Below, one piece after another: positions 1 through 9,130 of a DNA stretch of 64,000 bases; position 1 is the first letter of the stretch; each line of letters opens with the position of its first letter. The stretch is from Variovorax sp. PMC12 (GTDB lineage Bacteria > Pseudomonadota > Gammaproteobacteria > Burkholderiales > Burkholderiaceae_C): NCBI RefSeq assembly GCF_003019815.1, contig NZ_CP027773.1, forward strand, positions 4,953,501 through 5,017,500. Direction: 5' to 3'. A model generated the notes under the pieces. It worked only from the letters and a program-made list of their open reading frames with translations. It was not told the DNA's origin and ran no database searches. The translations under genes were made by a program, and so were the position numbers.

Positions 1-2
1 TC

Positions 3-3000
3 GAACGCGTGCAGGGCGGCGGCCATTCCGAGCCGCTCGAGCCGTGGATGGAAGACCTCTACCGCCGCGTGAGCGACCGCCAGACCATGGGCACCGTGGT
101 CGACGAGCTGCGCAGCCACCTGAGCGAGCTCGAGAAGTCGCTCGACCAGTACTTCCGCCGGCCGGCCGAAAAAGGCCTGCTGCGCACCGTGCCGACGCAG
201 CTCATGCAGATGCGCGGCGTGTTCTCGGTGCTCGGCCTCGACCAGGCCGCGCACACCGTGCAGCGCATGCGCGACGACGTCGAGGCGATGCTCGTCAGCG
301 CCTCGCCGGCCGAGGAAATGGCCGGCTTCGACGCGCTGGGCAACAACCTCGGCGCGCTCGGCTTCCTGATCGACATGCTGGGCTACCAGCCCGCGCTGGC
401 CAAGCGCCTGTTCGTGTTCGACTCCGAGGCGGGCGAGCTCAAGCCGCTGATGGGCCGCCAGGCCACCGACAGCCCGGCCGCCGACAGCGCCGCCGCCGGC
501 CAGGCCCCGGCCGCCGAAGCCGTGCTGAGCATCGAGGAAGTCGACGCCCAGATCGCCTCGAAGCTGGCCGCGCTGGCCACGCCCAACCGCAAGGCCAAGG
601 TCTCGCCGATCGAGGAATTCAGCAACAAGGCCGACAGCTGGACGAACAAGATCGCCGGCCCGTCGGCGTTGCCCGACACCGAAGTCACCGAGCTCGAAGA
701 AGACGACCTGCAGAACATCTTCCTGGACGAGGCCCGCGAGGTGGTGCAGAACGGCCTGGAGGCCATTGCCGAACTCGCCAGCTATCCGGACGACACCGAA
801 GAGCTCACCATCCTGCGCCGCGCCTTCCACACGCTGAAGGGCAGCTCGCGCATGGTCGGCCTCACCGAATTCGGCGACGCCGCCTGGTCGCTGGAACAGG
901 TGCTCAACACCTGGCTGGCAGACCAGCGCGCGGCCACGCCCGAGCTGCTGTCCGGCACCGAAAGAACCCTGCGCGAATTCAGCGAATGGGTCGAGGCCAT
1001 CGCGGCCGGCCAGCCGCATTCGTGGCAGGCCGCGCCGTTCAGCCGCGTGGCCAACGCACTGCTGGCCGGCGAACCCGTGCCGCCGCCGGTGCGCGTGGCC
1101 GATGCCGAGGCCCTGGCGGTCGCGGCGCGCCACATCGCCGCCGAGGCGCCCGTGGCGGCGCCGGCCGTGGCGCCGCTGCCGATGCCGGCGCTTCCGGACC
1201 TGCCCGACCTGTCGCTGACGCCGGAACCGGTGTCGCCCGCGGCGCATGCGGCCCCCGAACCCGCACGGGACACCGCACAGGAACCCGCGCTCGAGCCCCT
1301 CGATTGGGCCGAACCCGCGCAGCCTCCCGAGGCCGACGACGATTTCGCATCCACCGACTTCCTCGATTTCGAAACCCGGCAGAACACCGAACCCGCGCCG
1401 CTGCTGAGCCTGCCCAGCGGCGACGAGTTCGACTTCCTCGCGCCAGCCAAGACGCAGCCGCGCAGCGAGCCCGAACCGGTGGTGCCGCCGCCCGCCGAGC
1501 CCGAGCTGCAGGCCGAACCCGTGGCCGGCGTCGAGCCCGAATCGCCTGCGGCGCCCAGCCTGCCCGACCTCGCCTGGGAGCCCGAACTGGAGCCCGTGCC
1601 CGTTCAGGCTCGGGAGCCCGAAGTCATCGAAGCGGTGGAGCAGCCGCACGAAGAACAAGAAGCGCCGCAGCCGCAGTTGGCGGCCGAGCCCGAACACGAG
1701 CCTGCAGTTGCGGCTGAGCCGGAGCCGGAGCTCGTCGCCATCCAGCCCGAGCCCGAGCCCGAAGCGGAGCCGGCACCCGAGCCCGAGCCTGTCATCGCCG
1801 AAGTGCTCGCGCCCATCGTCGAGGCGCCTGCCACGCCCGTCGAGCCGCAGATCCTCGTTGCCGACGAGCTGCCGGAGCCGGTCGAGGCCCAGGCTGCCCA
1901 CGAGGCGCCACAGCCGCACCAGGCCGTCGAGGAAATCGCCGTCTCCTCGAGCGCCGAAGACCAGGTCAAGGTGATCGGTCCGCTGCGCATCGGCATCGCG
2001 CTCTACAACGTCTACCTCAACGAAGCCGACGAATGGTCCCGCCAGCTGGCGACCGATGTCGGCGAATGGGCGCTCGAATCGCACGAGCGCCTGCCCGATT
2101 CGACCGTCGCGCTGGCCCACTCGCTGGCCGGCAGCTCGGCCACCGTCGGCTTCCACAGCCTGTCGGGCATGGCCCGCCTGTTCGAATCCGCGTTGCAGCA
2201 CCTGCAGATGCAGGGCAGCGGCACGCGCGAGCAGGGCATGGTGCTGGTGGCCGCGGCCGACGAGCTGCGCCGCCTGCTGCACCAGTTCGCGGTCGGCTTC
2301 CTGCGCGACCCGTCCGAAGGCACGCTGCAGGCGCTGCGCGACATCGCCAATTCGCCAATGCCGACCGAAGTCGCCATGCGCGCCGAAGCCCGGCCGCTGC
2401 AGCAGGTGGTGTCCACCGACAGCATCGCCGACGTGGCGCTCGACGACTCCGAGGACGCCATCGACCTGGCCGACGCGGTCGACGTCGACCTGTTCCCGAT
2501 CTTCGAGGAAGAGGCCGCCGAACTGCTGCCCCAGCTGGGCGAATCGCTGCGCCAGTGGGCGCACCACCCGGACGACAGCGCGCCCCGCGCCGCGGTGCTG
2601 CGTACGCTGCACACGCTCAAGGGCAGCGCCCGCCTCGCCGGCGCTATGCGCCTGGGCGAACGCGCGCACCGCATGGAGTCCGAGATCGAACTCCTGGGCT
2701 CGCAGGGCGCCGAGCGCGCCGACGTCGAGAAGCTGCTCGGCCGCCTCGACGCGCTGCAGGCCACCTTCGACGCGCTGCGCGCGGCCGACGACGCCACGCA
2801 GGTCGAGCTGGCCCAGTTGGTGGCGAGCGCCAGCGCTTCCGCGCCGGCCGCCCAACTGGTGCAGGTCGCGCCCGAAGCCGGCGTGCCGGCCAACGACGAG
2901 AACGCGGCGCCCGTGCCGGGCGACGAGGACGACACGGCCGAAGACATCGCGCCGGCCACGGCGGCATCCGCGCTGCAGCCGCGCCCGGCGCCCACGCTGC

Positions 3001-4916
3001 TCGCACCGCTGCGCGCCGTGTCGAGTCAGGCCGTGCGCATCCGCACCCAGCTGCTCGACCGCCTGGTCGCGCAGACCGGCGAGGTCATCATCACGCGCTC
3101 GCGCCTGGAGGCCGAACTGGGCCAGCTGCGCGGCTCGCTCGCCGACCTCACGGGCAACCTGGACCGCCTGCGCCAGCAGCTGCGCGACATCGAAGTGCAG
3201 GCCGAAAGCCAGATGCAGTCGCGCCTGGCGCAGGCCAAGGATTCGCAGCAGAGCTTCGACCCGCTGGAGTTCGACCGCTTCACCCGCGTGCAGGAGCTCA
3301 CGCGCATGATGGCCGAGTCGGTGAACGACGTGGCCACCGTGCAGCGCACCCTGCAGAAGACGGTGCAGGCGACGGAAGACGACCTCAGCGTGCAGGCGCG
3401 CCAGACGCGCGAACTGCAGCGCGGCCTGCTGCGCACGCGCATGGTGGAGTTCGAAGGCATTTCCGACCGCCTCTACCGCGTGGTGCGCCAGGCCTCCAAG
3501 GACACCGGCAAGCAGGTGCGCCTGGACATCGTCGGCGGCTCCATCGAAATGGACCGCGGCGTGCTGGACCGCATGACGCCCGCCTTCGAGCACCTGCTGC
3601 GCAACTGCGTGGCGCACGGCATCGAGGACGCGGCTGCGCGCGAGAAGGCCGGCAAGGACGCCAGCGGGCTGATCGTCATCGACCTGCACCATGAGGGCAA
3701 CGACGTCTCGGTGAGCTTCCGCGACGACGGCGCCGGCCTGGACAACAAGCGCATCGCCGAGCGCGCCCGCGTGCTGGGCCTGATCGGCGCCGACCAGGAG
3801 CTGTCCGCCGAGGAAGCCACCGAGCTGATCTTCAAGCCCGGCTTCTCGACGGCGGGGCAGGTCTCCGAGCTGGCCGGCCGCGGCATCGGCATGGACGTGG
3901 TGCGCGCGCAGATCGCCGCGCTCGGCGGCCGCATCGAAACGCACAGCACGCCGGGCCAGGGCACCACCTTCAAGCTGGTGCTGCCGCTGACCACCGCCGT
4001 GACGCACGTGGTGATGCTGCGCGCGGGCGATGTGTCGATCGGCGTGCCGTCGAACCTGGTGGAACTGGTGCAGCGCGTGAGCGGCACCGACCTGGAAGCG
4101 GCCTACCTGCACAACAGCCATCCCTTCGGCAGCGAGCAGGTGCCGTTCTACTGGGCCGGCGCGCTGCTGCAGGCCTCCGCCCGAAGCGAACACGCGGCGG
4201 CCAAGAACAACACGCTCGTGGTCGTGCGAAGCGCGGCGCAGCGCGTGGCGCTGCACGTGGACGAAGTGCTGGGCAACCAGGAAGTCGTGGTGAAGAACCT
4301 CGGCCCGCAGCTCGCGCGGCTGCCCGGCCTGGCCGGCATCTCGGTGCTGGCCTCGGGCGCAGTGGCGCTGATCTACAACCCGGTGGCGCTGGCGGCGGTG
4401 CACGGCGAGCAGGCGCGCGAGCGCCAGGCTGCCGCGCTGGCGGCGGCACCGGCCCGCACGGGGTCGGCCGAGGCGCAGCAGGGCGTGCCGCAGGAGCCGG
4501 CGCTGCTGGCACCGGTGGCGCCGCAGATTCCGCTGGTGCTGGTGGTGGACGACTCCATCACCGTGCGCCGCGTCACGCAGCGCCTGCTGCAGCGCGAAGG
4601 CTACCGGGTGTCGCTCGCGGCCGACGGCCTGCAGGCGCTCGAACGGCTGCAGCAGGAGCGCCCGGCGGTGGTGCTGTCGGACATCGAGATGCCGCGCATG
4701 GACGGCTTCGACCTGGCCCGCAACATCCGCGCCGACGCCGGCCTGGCCGAGCTGCCGATCATCATGATCACCTCGCGCATCGCCGAGAAGCACCGCGACT
4801 ACGCGCGCACGCTGGGCGTGAACCACTACCTGGGCAAGCCGTATTCGGAAGAAGAACTGCTGCGCCTGGTGCGTGCGTACACGAGCGAGCCGGCGCTGGT
4901 GGCGGCTGCCGCCTGA
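3..4916 (+). CDS. pilL: CheA-type hybrid kinase/response regulator, PilL/ChpA-like (5' end outside window)
   Basis: The reading frame is open to the left edge, so the start lies upstream of the window; the part seen is about 1638 residues. Order of domains: an N-terminal helical region, an Hpt domain with phospho-His at about residue 274 (FHTLKGSSRMVG), a long Pro/Glu-rich linker, a second Hpt-like domain (AHSLAGSS, His about 704), a third Hpt (LHTLKGSARLAG, His about 868), a CheA dimerisation helix pair, a HATPase with N box HLLRNCVAHG and G boxes DDGAGLD and GRGIGMDVVR, a CheW-like domain, and a C-terminal receiver with phospho-Asp at about 1558 (VVLSDIEMPRMDG). This architecture is known from PilL/ChpA of the Pil-Chp system, which controls type IV pilus twitching and surface responses. 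The gene ends in a good terminator. Function is inferred from architecture; the pilGHIJ neighbours would lie upstream. Confidence 0.9.
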   Translation, partial: ERVQGGGHSEPLEPWMEDLYRRVSDRQTMGTVVDELRSHLSELEKSLDQYFRRPAEKGLLRTVPTQLMQMRGVFSVLGLDQAAHTVQRMRDDVEAMLVSASPAEEMAGFDALGNNLGALGFLIDMLGYQPALAKRLFVFDSEAGELKPLMGRQATDSPAADSAAAGQAPAAEAVLSIEEVDAQIASKLAALATPNRKAKVSPIEEFSNKADSWTNKIAGPSALPDTEVTELEEDDLQNIFLDEAREVVQNGLEAIAELASYPDDTEELTILRRAFHTLKGSSRMVGLTEFGDAAWSLEQVLNTWLADQRAATPELLSGTERTLREFSEWVEAIAAGQPHSWQAAPFSRVANALLAGEPVPPPVRVADAEALAVAARHIAAEAPVAAPAVAPLPMPALPDLPDLSLTPEPVSPAAHAAPEPARDTAQEPALEPLDWAEPAQPPEADDDFASTDFLDFETRQNTEPAPLLSLPSGDEFDFLAPAKTQPRSEPEPVVPPPAEPELQAEPVAGVEPESPAAPSLPDLAWEPELEPVPVQAREPEVIEAVEQPHEEQEAPQPQLAAEPEHEPAVAAEPEPELVAIQPEPEPEAEPAPEPEPVIAEVLAPIVEAPATPVEPQILVADELPEPVEAQAAHEAPQPHQAVEEIAVSSSAEDQVKVIGPLRIGIALYNVYLNEADEWSRQLATDVGEWALESHERLPDSTVALAHSLAGSSATVGFHSLSGMARLFESALQHLQMQGSGTREQGMVLVAAADELRRLLHQFAVGFLRDPSEGTLQALRDIANSPMPTEVAMRAEARPLQQVVSTDSIADVALDDSEDAIDLADAVDVDLFPIFEEEAAELLPQLGESLRQWAHHPDDSAPRAAVLRTLHTLKGSARLAGAMRLGERAHRMESEIELLGSQGAERADVEKLLGRLDALQATFDALRAADDATQVELAQLVASASASAPAAQLVQVAPEAGVPANDENAAPVPGDEDDTAEDIAPATAASALQPRPAPTLLAPLRAVSSQAVRIRTQLLDRLVAQTGEVIITRSRLEAELGQLRGSLADLTGNLDRLRQQLRDIEVQAESQMQSRLAQAKDSQQSFDPLEFDRFTRVQELTRMMAESVNDVATVQRTLQKTVQATEDDLSVQARQTRELQRGLLRTRMVEFEGISDRLYRVVRQASKDTGKQVRLDIVGGSIEMDRGVLDRMTPAFEHLLRNCVAHGIEDAAAREKAGKDASGLIVIDLHHEGNDVSVSFRDDGAGLDNKRIAERARVLGLIGADQELSAEEATELIFKPGFSTAGQVSELAGRGIGMDVVRAQIAALGGRIETHSTPGQGTTFKLVLPLTTAVTHVVMLRAGDVSIGVPSNLVELVQRVSGTDLEAAYLHNSHPFGSEQVPFYWAGALLQASARSEHAAAKNNTLVVVRSAAQRVALHVDEVLGNQEVVVKNLGPQLARLPGLAGISVLASGAVALIYNPVALAAVHGEQARERQAAALAAAPARTGSAEAQQGVPQEPALLAPVAPQIPLVLVVDDSITVRRVTQRLLQREGYRVSLAADGLQALERLQQERPAVVLSDIEMPRMDGFDLARNIRADAGLAELPIIMITSRIAEKHRDYARTLGVNHYLGKPYSEEELLRLVRAYTSEPALVAAAA

Positions 4917-4939
4917 GGTTCGCGCCTGCCCGGAAACGG

Positions 4940-4963
4940 AAAGGGGCCTCGCGGCCCCTTTTT
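4940..4963. terminator. bidirectional intrinsic terminator
   Basis: A 9-bp stem AAAGGGGCC/GGCCCCTTT with a TCGC loop, followed by further T residues. It sits between the convergent stop codons of the PilL-like kinase and the photolyase and can serve both strands. Confidence 0.85.
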
Positions 4964-6462
4964 CATTTCTGCAGCGCCTTGGCCCGCGCCACGCCATAGC
5001 GCTGCAGCGTCTTCTCGCGCGCCTCGGCGTGGTCGACCACCGGCTTGGGATAGGTCTCGCCGAGCTTGATGCCTGCCGCCTCCAGCTCCACCGGCGACGC
5101 CATCCAGGGCGCGTGGATCGCCGCGTTCGACAGCCCCGCCAGCTGCGGCAGGTAGCGGCGGATGAACTTGCCTTCGGGGTCGAAGCGCTCGCTCTGCGTC
5201 ACCGGGTTGAAGATGCGGAAGTAAGGCTGCGCGTCGCAGCCGCTCGAGCTGGCCCACTGCCAGCCGCCGTTGTTGGACGCCAGCTCGAAGTCGTTCAGGT
5301 GCAGCGCGAAGTAGGCCTCGCCGCGCCGCCAGTCCAGCCCCAGGTCCTTGCACAGGAAGCTCGCCACCACCATGCGCAGGCGGTTGTGCATGTAGCCGCT
5401 CTGGTTGATCTGCAGCATGGCCGCGTCCACCAGCGGGTAGCCGGTGCGGCCCTGGCACCAGGCGTCGAACAGCTGGTCGGCATGCTTGCCGTGGTGCCAC
5501 TGGATCTTGTCGTACTCGGGGCGGAAGCTCTTCGACTCGCCGCCGGTGTGCACGTGCGGGAAGTGCGCCAGGATCTGGAAGTAGAAGTCGCGCCAGATCA
5601 GCTCGCTGAGCCAGGTCGCCGCCCCGGCATTGCCCTGCAGCGAGAGCTGGTGCGCCAGGCTCGCCATCTGCCGGATCGACACCGTGCCGAAGCGCAGGTG
5701 CACGCCCATGTAGCTGGGGCCGCGCACCGCCGGGAAGTTGCGGGCTTCGTCGTAGCGGTCGATGCGCTCGAAGAAATCTTCGAACAGCGCGCCGGCGCCC
5801 TTGGTGCCGGTCGGCATTTCCAGCGTCGACAGGTTGCTTTTCTCGAAGCCGATCTCGCGCAGCGTGGGCACCGGCTCGCGGTAGGCCTCGGGTGGCGGCG
5901 CCAGCGCGTCGGCATGGCCGCGCACCGGGTACGACTTGAGGAAGAACGAGTCGACCTTGGCCAGCCAGGCCCGCTTGTAGGGCGTGAACACCGTGTACGG
6001 CTGGCCGGTCTTGGTCATGACCTCGTCGCGGTCGAAGACGGTCGAGTCCTTGTAGGTGTGGAAGGTGACGCCGGCGTTGGCCAGCGCGCCGAACACCTTG
6101 GCGTCGCGCTCCAGCGCGTCGGGCTCGTCGTCGCGGTTGGCGAACACGGCCTGCACGTCGAGGTCGCGGGCCAGCGCCGGGATCTCATGCGCGGCCAGCC
6201 CGTGCCGCACGATGAGCCCGCCGCCCAGCGCGCGCAGCTCGGCTTCCAGCTCCACCAGGGATTCGCGGATGAATTCCACCCGCCGGTCGACGGTGGGCAG
6301 CGGATCCAGGATCGCCTTGTCGAATACGAAAACGCAGACGACCTGACGGCAGGCTCGCAGCGCGCGGTAGAGGGCAGCGTTGTCGTCCACGCGAAGGTCG
6401 CGGCGGAACCACATGAGCCCTTTGGGATAGGTCTTGTCGACGGCCAGTAAAATCGGAGGCAT
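4963..6462 (-). CDS. phr: Deoxyribodipyrimidine photo-lyase (class I CPD photolyase)
   Basis: A 499-residue flavoprotein that repairs UV-induced cyclobutane pyrimidine dimers with blue light. The N-terminal photolyase alpha/beta domain starts with GLMWFRRDLRVDDN. The C-terminal FAD-binding half carries TGYPLVDAAM, then MHNRLRM and NNGGWQWASSSGCDAQPYFR, all hallmarks of the family; length is normal. The frame stays open into the neighbouring yqgE, but that extension is only its shadow. I place the start at 6462; the ATG at 6414, directly before WFRRDLR, is an alternative that would match the shorter family N-terminus. With the 6462 start, the start codons of this gene and yqgE abut back to back. 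Confidence 0.93.
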   Translation of the reverse strand: MPPILLAVDKTYPKGLMWFRRDLRVDDNAALYRALRACRQVVCVFVFDKAILDPLPTVDRRVEFIRESLVELEAELRALGGGLIVRHGLAAHEIPALARDLDVQAVFANRDDEPDALERDAKVFGALANAGVTFHTYKDSTVFDRDEVMTKTGQPYTVFTPYKRAWLAKVDSFFLKSYPVRGHADALAPPPEAYREPVPTLREIGFEKSNLSTLEMPTGTKGAGALFEDFFERIDRYDEARNFPAVRGPSYMGVHLRFGTVSIRQMASLAHQLSLQGNAGAATWLSELIWRDFYFQILAHFPHVHTGGESKSFRPEYDKIQWHHGKHADQLFDAWCQGRTGYPLVDAAMLQINQSGYMHNRLRMVVASFLCKDLGLDWRRGEAYFALHLNDFELASNNGGWQWASSSGCDAQPYFRIFNPVTQSERFDPEGKFIRRYLPQLAGLSNAAIHAPWMASPVELEAAGIKLGETYPKPVVDHAEAREKTLQRYGVARAKALQK

Positions 6463-7062
6463 ATGGCTGCCGATTCTGCCCCGATGAACCTCACGCATCA
6501 CTTTTTGATAGCGATGCCCGGGATGGAAGACAAAACTTTCAACCGCAGCGTCGTGTACCTCTGCGAACACAGCGAGCGCGGCGCGCTCGGGCTGGTGATC
6601 AACAAACCCAGCGACATCAACCTCAAGGTGCTTTTCGAGAAGATCGAACTGCACCTGGCCCGCCCCGAGCTGGGCGAGGCCCCCGTCTTCCAGGGCGGCC
6701 CGGTCCAGACCGAGCGCGGCTTCGTGCTGCACGAGCCCGTCTTCACCCAGGCCGAGAAGCCCGAGGAATCGGTCTACGCCTCCACCATGACCATCCCCGG
6801 CGGCCTGGAGATGACCACCTCCAAGGACGTGCTGGAGGCCCTGGCCACCGGCGCCGGCCCGCGCAAGGTGCTGGTCTCGCTGGGCTATTCGGCCTGGGGC
6901 GAGGGCCAGCTCGAGTCGGAACTGGCCGAAAACAGCTGGCTCACCGTCGGCGCAGACCCGGCCGTGATCTTCGACACGCCGGTCGACCAGCGCTACGACA
7001 AGGCGCTGCTGCTGCTGGGCCTGGAGGCCTGGAAGCTTTCCCCGCTGGCCGGACACGCCTGA
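6463..7062 (+). CDS. yqgE: YqgE/AlgH family protein (UPF0301)
   Basis: A 199-residue member of the YqgE/AlgH family, recognised by NLTHHFLIAMPGM near the N-terminus, GALGLVINKP, and VFQGGPVQTERGF. The biochemical role of the family is not settled. GGAGG at 6455-6459 favours the ATG at 6463, although its spacing is short; the ATG at 6484 matches the usual family start but has no visible ribosome binding site. It is the first gene of the yqgE-ruvX-pyrR-pyrB-pseudo-pyrC block, an order also known from Pseudomonas. The promoter must lie inside or against the divergent photolyase gene because there is no free intergenic DNA. Confidence 0.92.
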   Translation: MAADSAPMNLTHHFLIAMPGMEDKTFNRSVVYLCEHSERGALGLVINKPSDINLKVLFEKIELHLARPELGEAPVFQGGPVQTERGFVLHEPVFTQAEKPEESVYASTMTIPGGLEMTTSKDVLEALATGAGPRKVLVSLGYSAWGEGQLESELAENSWLTVGADPAVIFDTPVDQRYDKALLLLGLEAWKLSPLAGHA

Positions 7063-7070
7063 ACGCCGTC

Positions 7071-7535
7071 ATGCCAGACGCTCCCGCTCCCGGCGCTCCC
7101 GCTTCTTCCGTCCCTGCCACCCCTGCCGCCCCTGCCGCCGTTCCCGCCCATTTCCAGACCTTCCTGGCTTTCGACTACGGCCTGAAGCGCACCGGCGTGG
7201 CCAGCGGCAACCGGCTGCTGGGCACCGCCACCCCTCAGGCGACCATCAAGGCCGAGGGTGCCGACGCCCGCTTCGCGCAGGTCGAGGCGCGCATCAAGGA
7301 ATGGCAGCCCGACGCGCTGGTGGTCGGCGTTCCCTATCACCCCGACGGCGCCCCGCACGAGAACACGCGCCGCGCGCAGAAGTTCGCGCGGCAGCTGCGG
7401 GGCCGTTTCAATCTCCAGGTGTTCGAGGTCGACGAGCGCTACAGCACCACGGAGGCCCTGTCGTCAGGCGCCCGCGATGCCGATGCCGCCTCCGCCTGCA
7501 TCATCCTGGAGCAATTCCTGAGGAGTCTCACGTGA
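7071..7535 (+). CDS. ruvX: Holliday junction resolvase-like RuvX/YqgF
   Basis: A 154-residue RNase H-fold protein of the YqgF/RuvX family, implicated in pre-16S rRNA 5' maturation and proposed as a Holliday junction resolvase. Family signatures: AFDYGLKRTGVASGN with the first acidic residue, VVGVPYHPDG, and DERYSTTEA with a second acidic cluster. An Ala/Pro-rich N-terminal tail of about 25 residues precedes the core. The stop codon overlaps the GTG start of pyrR (GTGA), so the two are translationally coupled. Confidence 0.92.
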   Translation: MPDAPAPGAPASSVPATPAAPAAVPAHFQTFLAFDYGLKRTGVASGNRLLGTATPQATIKAEGADARFAQVEARIKEWQPDALVVGVPYHPDGAPHENTRRAQKFARQLRGRFNLQVFEVDERYSTTEALSSGARDADAASACIILEQFLRSLT

Positions 7536-8029
7536 GTTCAATTCCCGATGCCGAAGCGCTTTACAAGACGCTGCTTGCCGGCGTAAAGACGCTGATGCGC
7601 CCTGAAACCAGGCTGGTCGGCATCACTTCCGGCGGCGCCTGGCTGGTCGAGCGGCTGCAGAAAGACCTGGGCCTGCCCGGCGCGCCGGGCGTCATCTCGT
7701 CGGCCATGCACCGCGACGACTTCGCCCGGCGCGGCCTGTCGGCCAGCGCGCAGACGGCGCTGCCCTTCGACGTGAACGGCACCGACGTGCTGCTGCTCGA
7801 CGACGTGCTCTACACCGGCCGCACCATCCGCGCGGTGCTCAACGAGCTGTTCGACTTCGGCCGCCCGGCCTGCGTGCGGCTCGCGGTGCTGGTCGACCGC
7901 GGCGGGCGCGAGCTGCCGGTGGCCGCGGACTTTGCCGCCACCACGCTCACCCTGCCGGCCACCCAGCTGGTGGCACTGGCGCGGGCCGACAGCGGCGCAT
8001 TCAGCCTCAAGGTGGAGGAAAGCAAGTAA
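7532..8029 (+). CDS. pyrR: PyrR-type phosphoribosyltransferase
   Basis: A 165-residue type I phosphoribosyltransferase of the PyrR family. The PRPP-binding loop reads VLLLDDVLYTGRTIR. The start is GTG at 7532, overlapping the ruvX stop, with AGGAG at 7521-7525. In Gram-positive bacteria PyrR attenuates pyr transcription and has some UPRTase activity. No PyrR-binding leader or attenuator is visible in front of this operon, so a regulatory RNA-binding role here is uncertain. Its stop overlaps the pyrB start (TAATG). Confidence 0.9.
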   Translation: MSSIPDAEALYKTLLAGVKTLMRPETRLVGITSGGAWLVERLQKDLGLPGAPGVISSAMHRDDFARRGLSASAQTALPFDVNGTDVLLLDDVLYTGRTIRAVLNELFDFGRPACVRLAVLVDRGGRELPVAADFAATTLTLPATQLVALARADSGAFSLKVEESK

Positions 8030-8991
8030 TGCTCTACAAGCGAAACCCCCAGCTCAACAAGCACGGCGAGCTGATCCACCTGCTGTCGATCGAGGGCCTG
8101 CCCAAGGACATCGTCACGCACATCCTCGACACCGCCGCCAACTTCACCAGCGTGAGCGACCGCGAGGTGAAGAAGGTGCCGCTGCTGCGCGGCAAGAGCG
8201 TGTTCAACCTGTTCTTCGAGAACAGCACGCGCACCCGCACCACCTTCGAGATCGCGGCCAAGCGCCTGTCGGCCGACGTCATCAACCTCGACATCGCGCG
8301 CTCCTCGGCCACCAAAGGCGAGTCGCTGCTCGACACCATCGCCAACCTGAGCGCGATGGCGGCCGACCTGTTCGTGGTGCGCCACAGCGAGTCGGGCGCG
8401 CCGTACCTGATCGCGCAGCACGTCGCGCCGCACGTGCACGTGGTGAACGCCGGCGACGGCCGCCACGCGCACCCGACGCAGGGGCTGCTCGACATGTACA
8501 CGATCCGCCACTACAAGAAAGACTTCTCGAACCTCACGGTCGCGATCGTCGGCGACGTGCTGCATTCGCGCGTGGCGCGCTCCGACATCCACGCGCTCAC
8601 CACGCTCGGCTGCGCCGAGGTGCGCGTGGTCGGCCCCAAGACGCTGGTGCCCGCCGACATGGCCGGCATGGGCGTGCGCGTGTTCCACACGCTCGAAGAA
8701 GGCATCAGGGACTGCGACGTGGTCATCATGCTGCGCCTGCAGAACGAGCGCATGAGCGGCGCGCTGCTGCCGTCGTCGCAGGAGTTCTTCAAGACCTTCG
8801 GCCTCACGCCGGAGAAGCTGCAACTGGCGAAGCCCGACGCCATCGTGATGCACCCGGGGCCGATCAACCGCGGCGTGGAGATCGACTCCGCCGTCGTCGA
8901 CGGCAAGCAGAGCGTGATCCTTCCGCAGGTCACTTTCGGCATCGCGGTCCGCATGGCCGTCATGAGCATCGTCGCAGGCAACGAAGCATAG
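8029..8991 (+). CDS. pyrB: Aspartate carbamoyltransferase catalytic subunit
   Basis: A 320-residue ATCase that condenses carbamoyl phosphate with aspartate in de novo pyrimidine synthesis. The carbamoyl-phosphate loop is FENSTRTRTTFE (about residues 65-76); HPTQGLLDMYT and HPGPINRGVE are also present. It is translationally coupled to pyrR. No pyrI regulatory subunit follows. Instead a pseudo-dihydroorotase gene lies 139 bp downstream, as in organisms where ATCase assembles into a dodecamer with an inactive DHOase. Confidence 0.95.
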   Translation: MLYKRNPQLNKHGELIHLLSIEGLPKDIVTHILDTAANFTSVSDREVKKVPLLRGKSVFNLFFENSTRTRTTFEIAAKRLSADVINLDIARSSATKGESLLDTIANLSAMAADLFVVRHSESGAPYLIAQHVAPHVHVVNAGDGRHAHPTQGLLDMYTIRHYKKDFSNLTVAIVGDVLHSRVARSDIHALTTLGCAEVRVVGPKTLVPADMAGMGVRVFHTLEEGIRDCDVVIMLRLQNERMSGALLPSSQEFFKTFGLTPEKLQLAKPDAIVMHPGPINRGVEIDSAVVDGKQSVILPQVTFGIAVRMAVMSIVAGNEA

Positions 8992-9003
8992 ACATGTTGC
9001 TCG

Positions 9004-9095
9004 CCCCCAGTCTTCGCGCACTTCGTGTCGCTTCGCCAACCCCCTGCCGGGGGCAACACCAGTGGCCCGGCAAAGCCGGCTCCACGGTGTTTCCC
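9004..9095 (+). repeat. interspersed intergenic repeat, copy A
   Basis: About 92 bp, one of four copies in the window (10430-10520, 22172-22260, 42298-42388 inverted). It begins CCCCCAG, then CACTTCGTGTCG, then a C5/G5 hairpin core, then GCCCGGCAAAGCCGG, which forms a small stem. It lies between pyrB and the pseudo-pyrC gene and so interrupts the operon. Confidence 0.85.
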
Positions 9096-9130
9096 GAAAA
9101 GGCCATGACTGTCACCGGAAGCACAGACGC

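Noticed and set aside
6463..7056. N-terminal extension of the photolyase through yqgE
   Set aside because: Antisense to yqgE, with no similarity to photolyase; the family starts at the WFRRDLR region.
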